7,057 bases of DNA from Synergistaceae bacterium (GTDB lineage Bacteria > Synergistota > Synergistia > Synergistales > Synergistaceae), in the NCBI GenBank assembly GCA_031290815.1, contig JAISLO010000184.1, positions 1-7,057 of the forward strand, read 5' to 3'. Each line of letters opens with the position of its first letter. The stretch's first letter is position 1. The notes beneath the pieces are model-generated. The model ran no database searches. It was not told the origin of the DNA and saw only the letters and a list, made by a program, of their open reading frames with translations. The translations under genes and the position numbers were made by a program. This document shows positions 5,548 through 7,057 of the stretch, one piece after another.

Positions 5548-6642
5548 ATGCTGCACTGCGGGATAGTGGGGCTCCCGTTGAGCGGGAAGACTACGATTTT
5601 CAACGTAATAACCAAGGCTGGGGCCGAGGTCAAGCCATACGCCGGGGGAAAGACGGATCCCAACAGGGCCGTGGTCGACGTGCCGGACGCGCGTTTCGAC
5701 AGTCTGGTCATCGCTCACGAGCCCAGGAAGACGACGCCGGCGAGGGTGGAGTTTGTGGACCTCGCAGGGCTCTCCAGGGGAGCGGGCCGCGGCGAGGGCC
5801 TGGGCAACGCGTTCCTGTCGTTTGTCGCCGACGCGGACGCAATGCTGCACGTAATAAGGTGTTTTGGCAACGACGCGGTCGAGCACCCGGAGGGAAGCGT
5901 CGAGCCGGCCCGGGACTGGGACATTCTGGAAATGGAGCTGATATTCAGGGATCTTGGCGTGGTGGAAAACCGCCTCGGGAGGTTGTCCGCAAAGAAAAAG
6001 CCGACCCCCGAGGAAGCGGCGGAGAAGGCCCTGCTCGATCGCTGCCACTCCTGCCTCCTGGACGAGCGCCCGCTCAGGGAGATGGACCTCTCCCCGGAGG
6101 AGGCCCCTTCGCTGCGGGGTTTTTCCTTTGTGACGTCGCGTCCTCAGTTGATAGTGCTGAACATGGACGAGACGCAGAAGAGCCTTGAAGACGTTCCGGG
6201 GGGAACTGACGTCCAGCGGCGCATCGAGCGGAGCGGCGCGCGCGCCATCACGGTCTACGGACGTCTGGAGATGGACCTCATGGACCTCTCCCCTGAGGAG
6301 GCGTCGGAGTTCACGGAGGGCCTGCCCATGAGCGAGCCAGCCCGCGACAGGCTGATCGCAGGCGCGTACTCCCTCTTGGGGTTGATCAGCTTCTTCACGT
6401 GCGGACCGGACGAGGTCCGGGCCTGGACGCTTCACGACGGCGACAGCGCGCTGGAAGCCGCCCGCACCATTCACAGCGATCTCGCGAAGGGCTTTATCCG
6501 TGCTCAGGTGGTCTCTTACGACGACTACTCCGCGAACAACAACTCGTTCGCGACCTGCCGCGACATCGGCGTTCTCCGTCTGGAGGGCCGCGATTACCGC
6601 GTCAACGACGGCGACGTAATCGAGATAAGGTTCAACATCTGA
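5548..6642 (+). CDS. ychF: YchF/Obg-family P-loop NTPase with C-terminal TGS-like (DUF933) domain, SGKTT variant
   Basis: YchF/OLA1 proteins are ribosome-associated P-loop NTPases that prefer ATP over GTP and are linked to translation and stress. The 364-residue length matches the family (about 363). Visible parts are the P-loop GLPLSGKT (8-15), G3 DLAGLSRGAGRGEGLGNAF (71-89) with the hydrophobic Leu75 replacing the catalytic Gln, and the nucleotide-base motif NMDE (205-208) in place of NKxD, as in ATP-binding YchF. The C-terminal TGS-like domain is about 278-364, with FFTCGPDEVRAWTLHDG, KGFIRAQVVSYDDY and a final YRVNDGDVIEIRFNI. The helical segment lies between about 115 and 195. Canonical YchF has NVGKST at the P-loop, so this may be a paralogue with its own role. 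The ROK kinase starts 20 bases downstream and is probably co-transcribed. Family assignment is firm; orthology to E. coli ychF is less so. Confidence 0.9.
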   Translation: MLHCGIVGLPLSGKTTIFNVITKAGAEVKPYAGGKTDPNRAVVDVPDARFDSLVIAHEPRKTTPARVEFVDLAGLSRGAGRGEGLGNAFLSFVADADAMLHVIRCFGNDAVEHPEGSVEPARDWDILEMELIFRDLGVVENRLGRLSAKKKPTPEEAAEKALLDRCHSCLLDERPLREMDLSPEEAPSLRGFSFVTSRPQLIVLNMDETQKSLEDVPGGTDVQRRIERSGARAITVYGRLEMDLMDLSPEEASEFTEGLPMSEPARDRLIAGAYSLLGLISFFTCGPDEVRAWTLHDGDSALEAARTIHSDLAKGFIRAQVVSYDDYSANNNSFATCRDIGVLRLEGRDYRVNDGDVIEIRFNI

Positions 6643-6662
6643 CGATTCGGAGGGCGGACTTC

Positions 6663-7057
6663 ATGAGAATAGGAGTCGATCTCGGAGGGCACACCATTTT
6701 GGCCGCCGGAGTACACGATGGCGGAAGCGGGCGAGCGCCAAGGATAGGAAGGACCGTCACCATTGCGACGCCCAAGAGGCGCGGCATCTCGGACGTAATC
6801 GCGGCTATAGGCGGCGTCATAGAGGACCTTGCCTCTGACGGCGGCGCGTCTGCGGTTGGCGTCGCTGTTCCCGGCATGGTAGACCTCGACCGCAGGCGAG
6901 CCAGGAGGCTTCCGAACTTCCCGTCCGAATGGGACGACACCGACGTCCCGGAGGCGCTCTCCCTGGCGCTGGCGTCGCGCGGCCTTGACATACCGGTTGC
7001 GATAGAGAACGACGCGAACTGCGCCGCACTGGGAGAGGGGAGCGCGGGGGAGGCTGT
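6663..7057 (+). CDS. ROK-family sugar kinase (glucokinase-like), C-terminus beyond window
   Basis: The visible 131 codons cover the N-terminal part of a ROK (repressor / ORF / kinase) protein, which runs off the right edge. It opens MRIGVDLGGHTILAAGVHDG, the phosphate-binding start of the fold, with His10-Thr11 where glucokinases usually have Thr-Lys. VGVAVPGMVD (65-74) is the 'GIGvPG.vD' strand, and NFPSEWDD (85-92) matches the 'N..wWdd' sugar-side segment. ENDANCAALGEGSAG (115-129) holds the expected catalytic base Asp117 and the substrate Asn116. There is no N-terminal helix-turn-helix, so it is a kinase rather than a ROK repressor. The zinc-binding motif and ATP-site residues lie outside the window, so the sugar (glucose, N-acetylmannosamine, fructose or other) cannot be named. 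ATG 6663 follows GGAGG (6649-6653). Confidence 0.9.
   Translation, partial: MRIGVDLGGHTILAAGVHDGGSGRAPRIGRTVTIATPKRRGISDVIAAIGGVIEDLASDGGASAVGVAVPGMVDLDRRRARRLPNFPSEWDDTDVPEALSLALASRGLDIPVAIENDANCAALGEGSAGEA

Noticed and set aside
5500..6474. Long open frame (324 codons) on the minus strand opposite the ychF-like gene
   Set aside because: It is antisense to a gene with clear G1, G3, NMDE and TGS motifs. Its translation is Arg/Gln/His-rich without any known motif, as expected for the complement of GC-rich coding sequence.

Overview
The window carries a compact, high-GC bacterial chromosomal segment. A conserved minus-strand housekeeping operon occupies the middle. It is flanked by a lysine aminotransferase gene (minus strand, cut at the left edge) and by a plus-strand pair: a YchF-type P-loop NTPase and a ROK-family sugar kinase (cut at the right edge). 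There are no rRNA or tRNA genes, mobile elements or CRISPR arrays that I can see.

Layout from left to right. Positions 1-1341 (minus) hold L-lysine 6-transaminase, missing at most a few C-terminal codons, with its own sigma70-like promoter in an AT-rich gap of about 150 bases. Positions 1492-5202 (minus), in transcription order rpmH, rnpA, yidD, yidC, jag/khpB, lgt-like and a YkgJ-type cysteine-cluster gene, look like one operon. It starts from an extended -10 promoter at 5291-5319. The core (rpmH-rnpA-yidD-yidC-jag) is the classic L34 / RNase P / membrane-insertase cluster. Its junctions are tightly coupled: stop and start codons overlap as TTGA, GTGA and ATGA. Positions 5203-5547 are a divergent intergenic region with one promoter for each direction. 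Positions 5548-6642 (plus) hold the YchF-like NTPase, followed 20 bases later by the ROK kinase start at 6663.

Functionally, the operon links ribosome and RNA maturation (L34, RNase P protein) with membrane protein insertion (YidD, YidC), an RNA-binding partner (Jag/KhpB) and lipoprotein diacylglyceryl transfer (Lgt-like). The cysteine-cluster protein at the end is of unknown function. The flanking aminotransferase implies lysine degradation through 2-aminoadipate 6-semialdehyde.

Taxon: the short (Oxa1/Gram-positive-type) YidC, the Jag protein, the lysine 6-transaminase and the 'SGKTT' YchF variant suggest an anaerobic, amino-acid-using bacterium such as a member of the Synergistota. This is an inference from gene content and general sequence impression only, with low to moderate certainty.

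I do not see a clear new multi-gene defence or mobile system. The points most worth a second look are the long acidic Asp/Glu/Tyr-repeat tail on YidC, the Lgt-like enzyme whose catalytic-region residues are replaced by cysteines next to a cysteine-cluster gene, the chain of overlapping non-ATG starts, and the divergent P-loop of the YchF-like NTPase.
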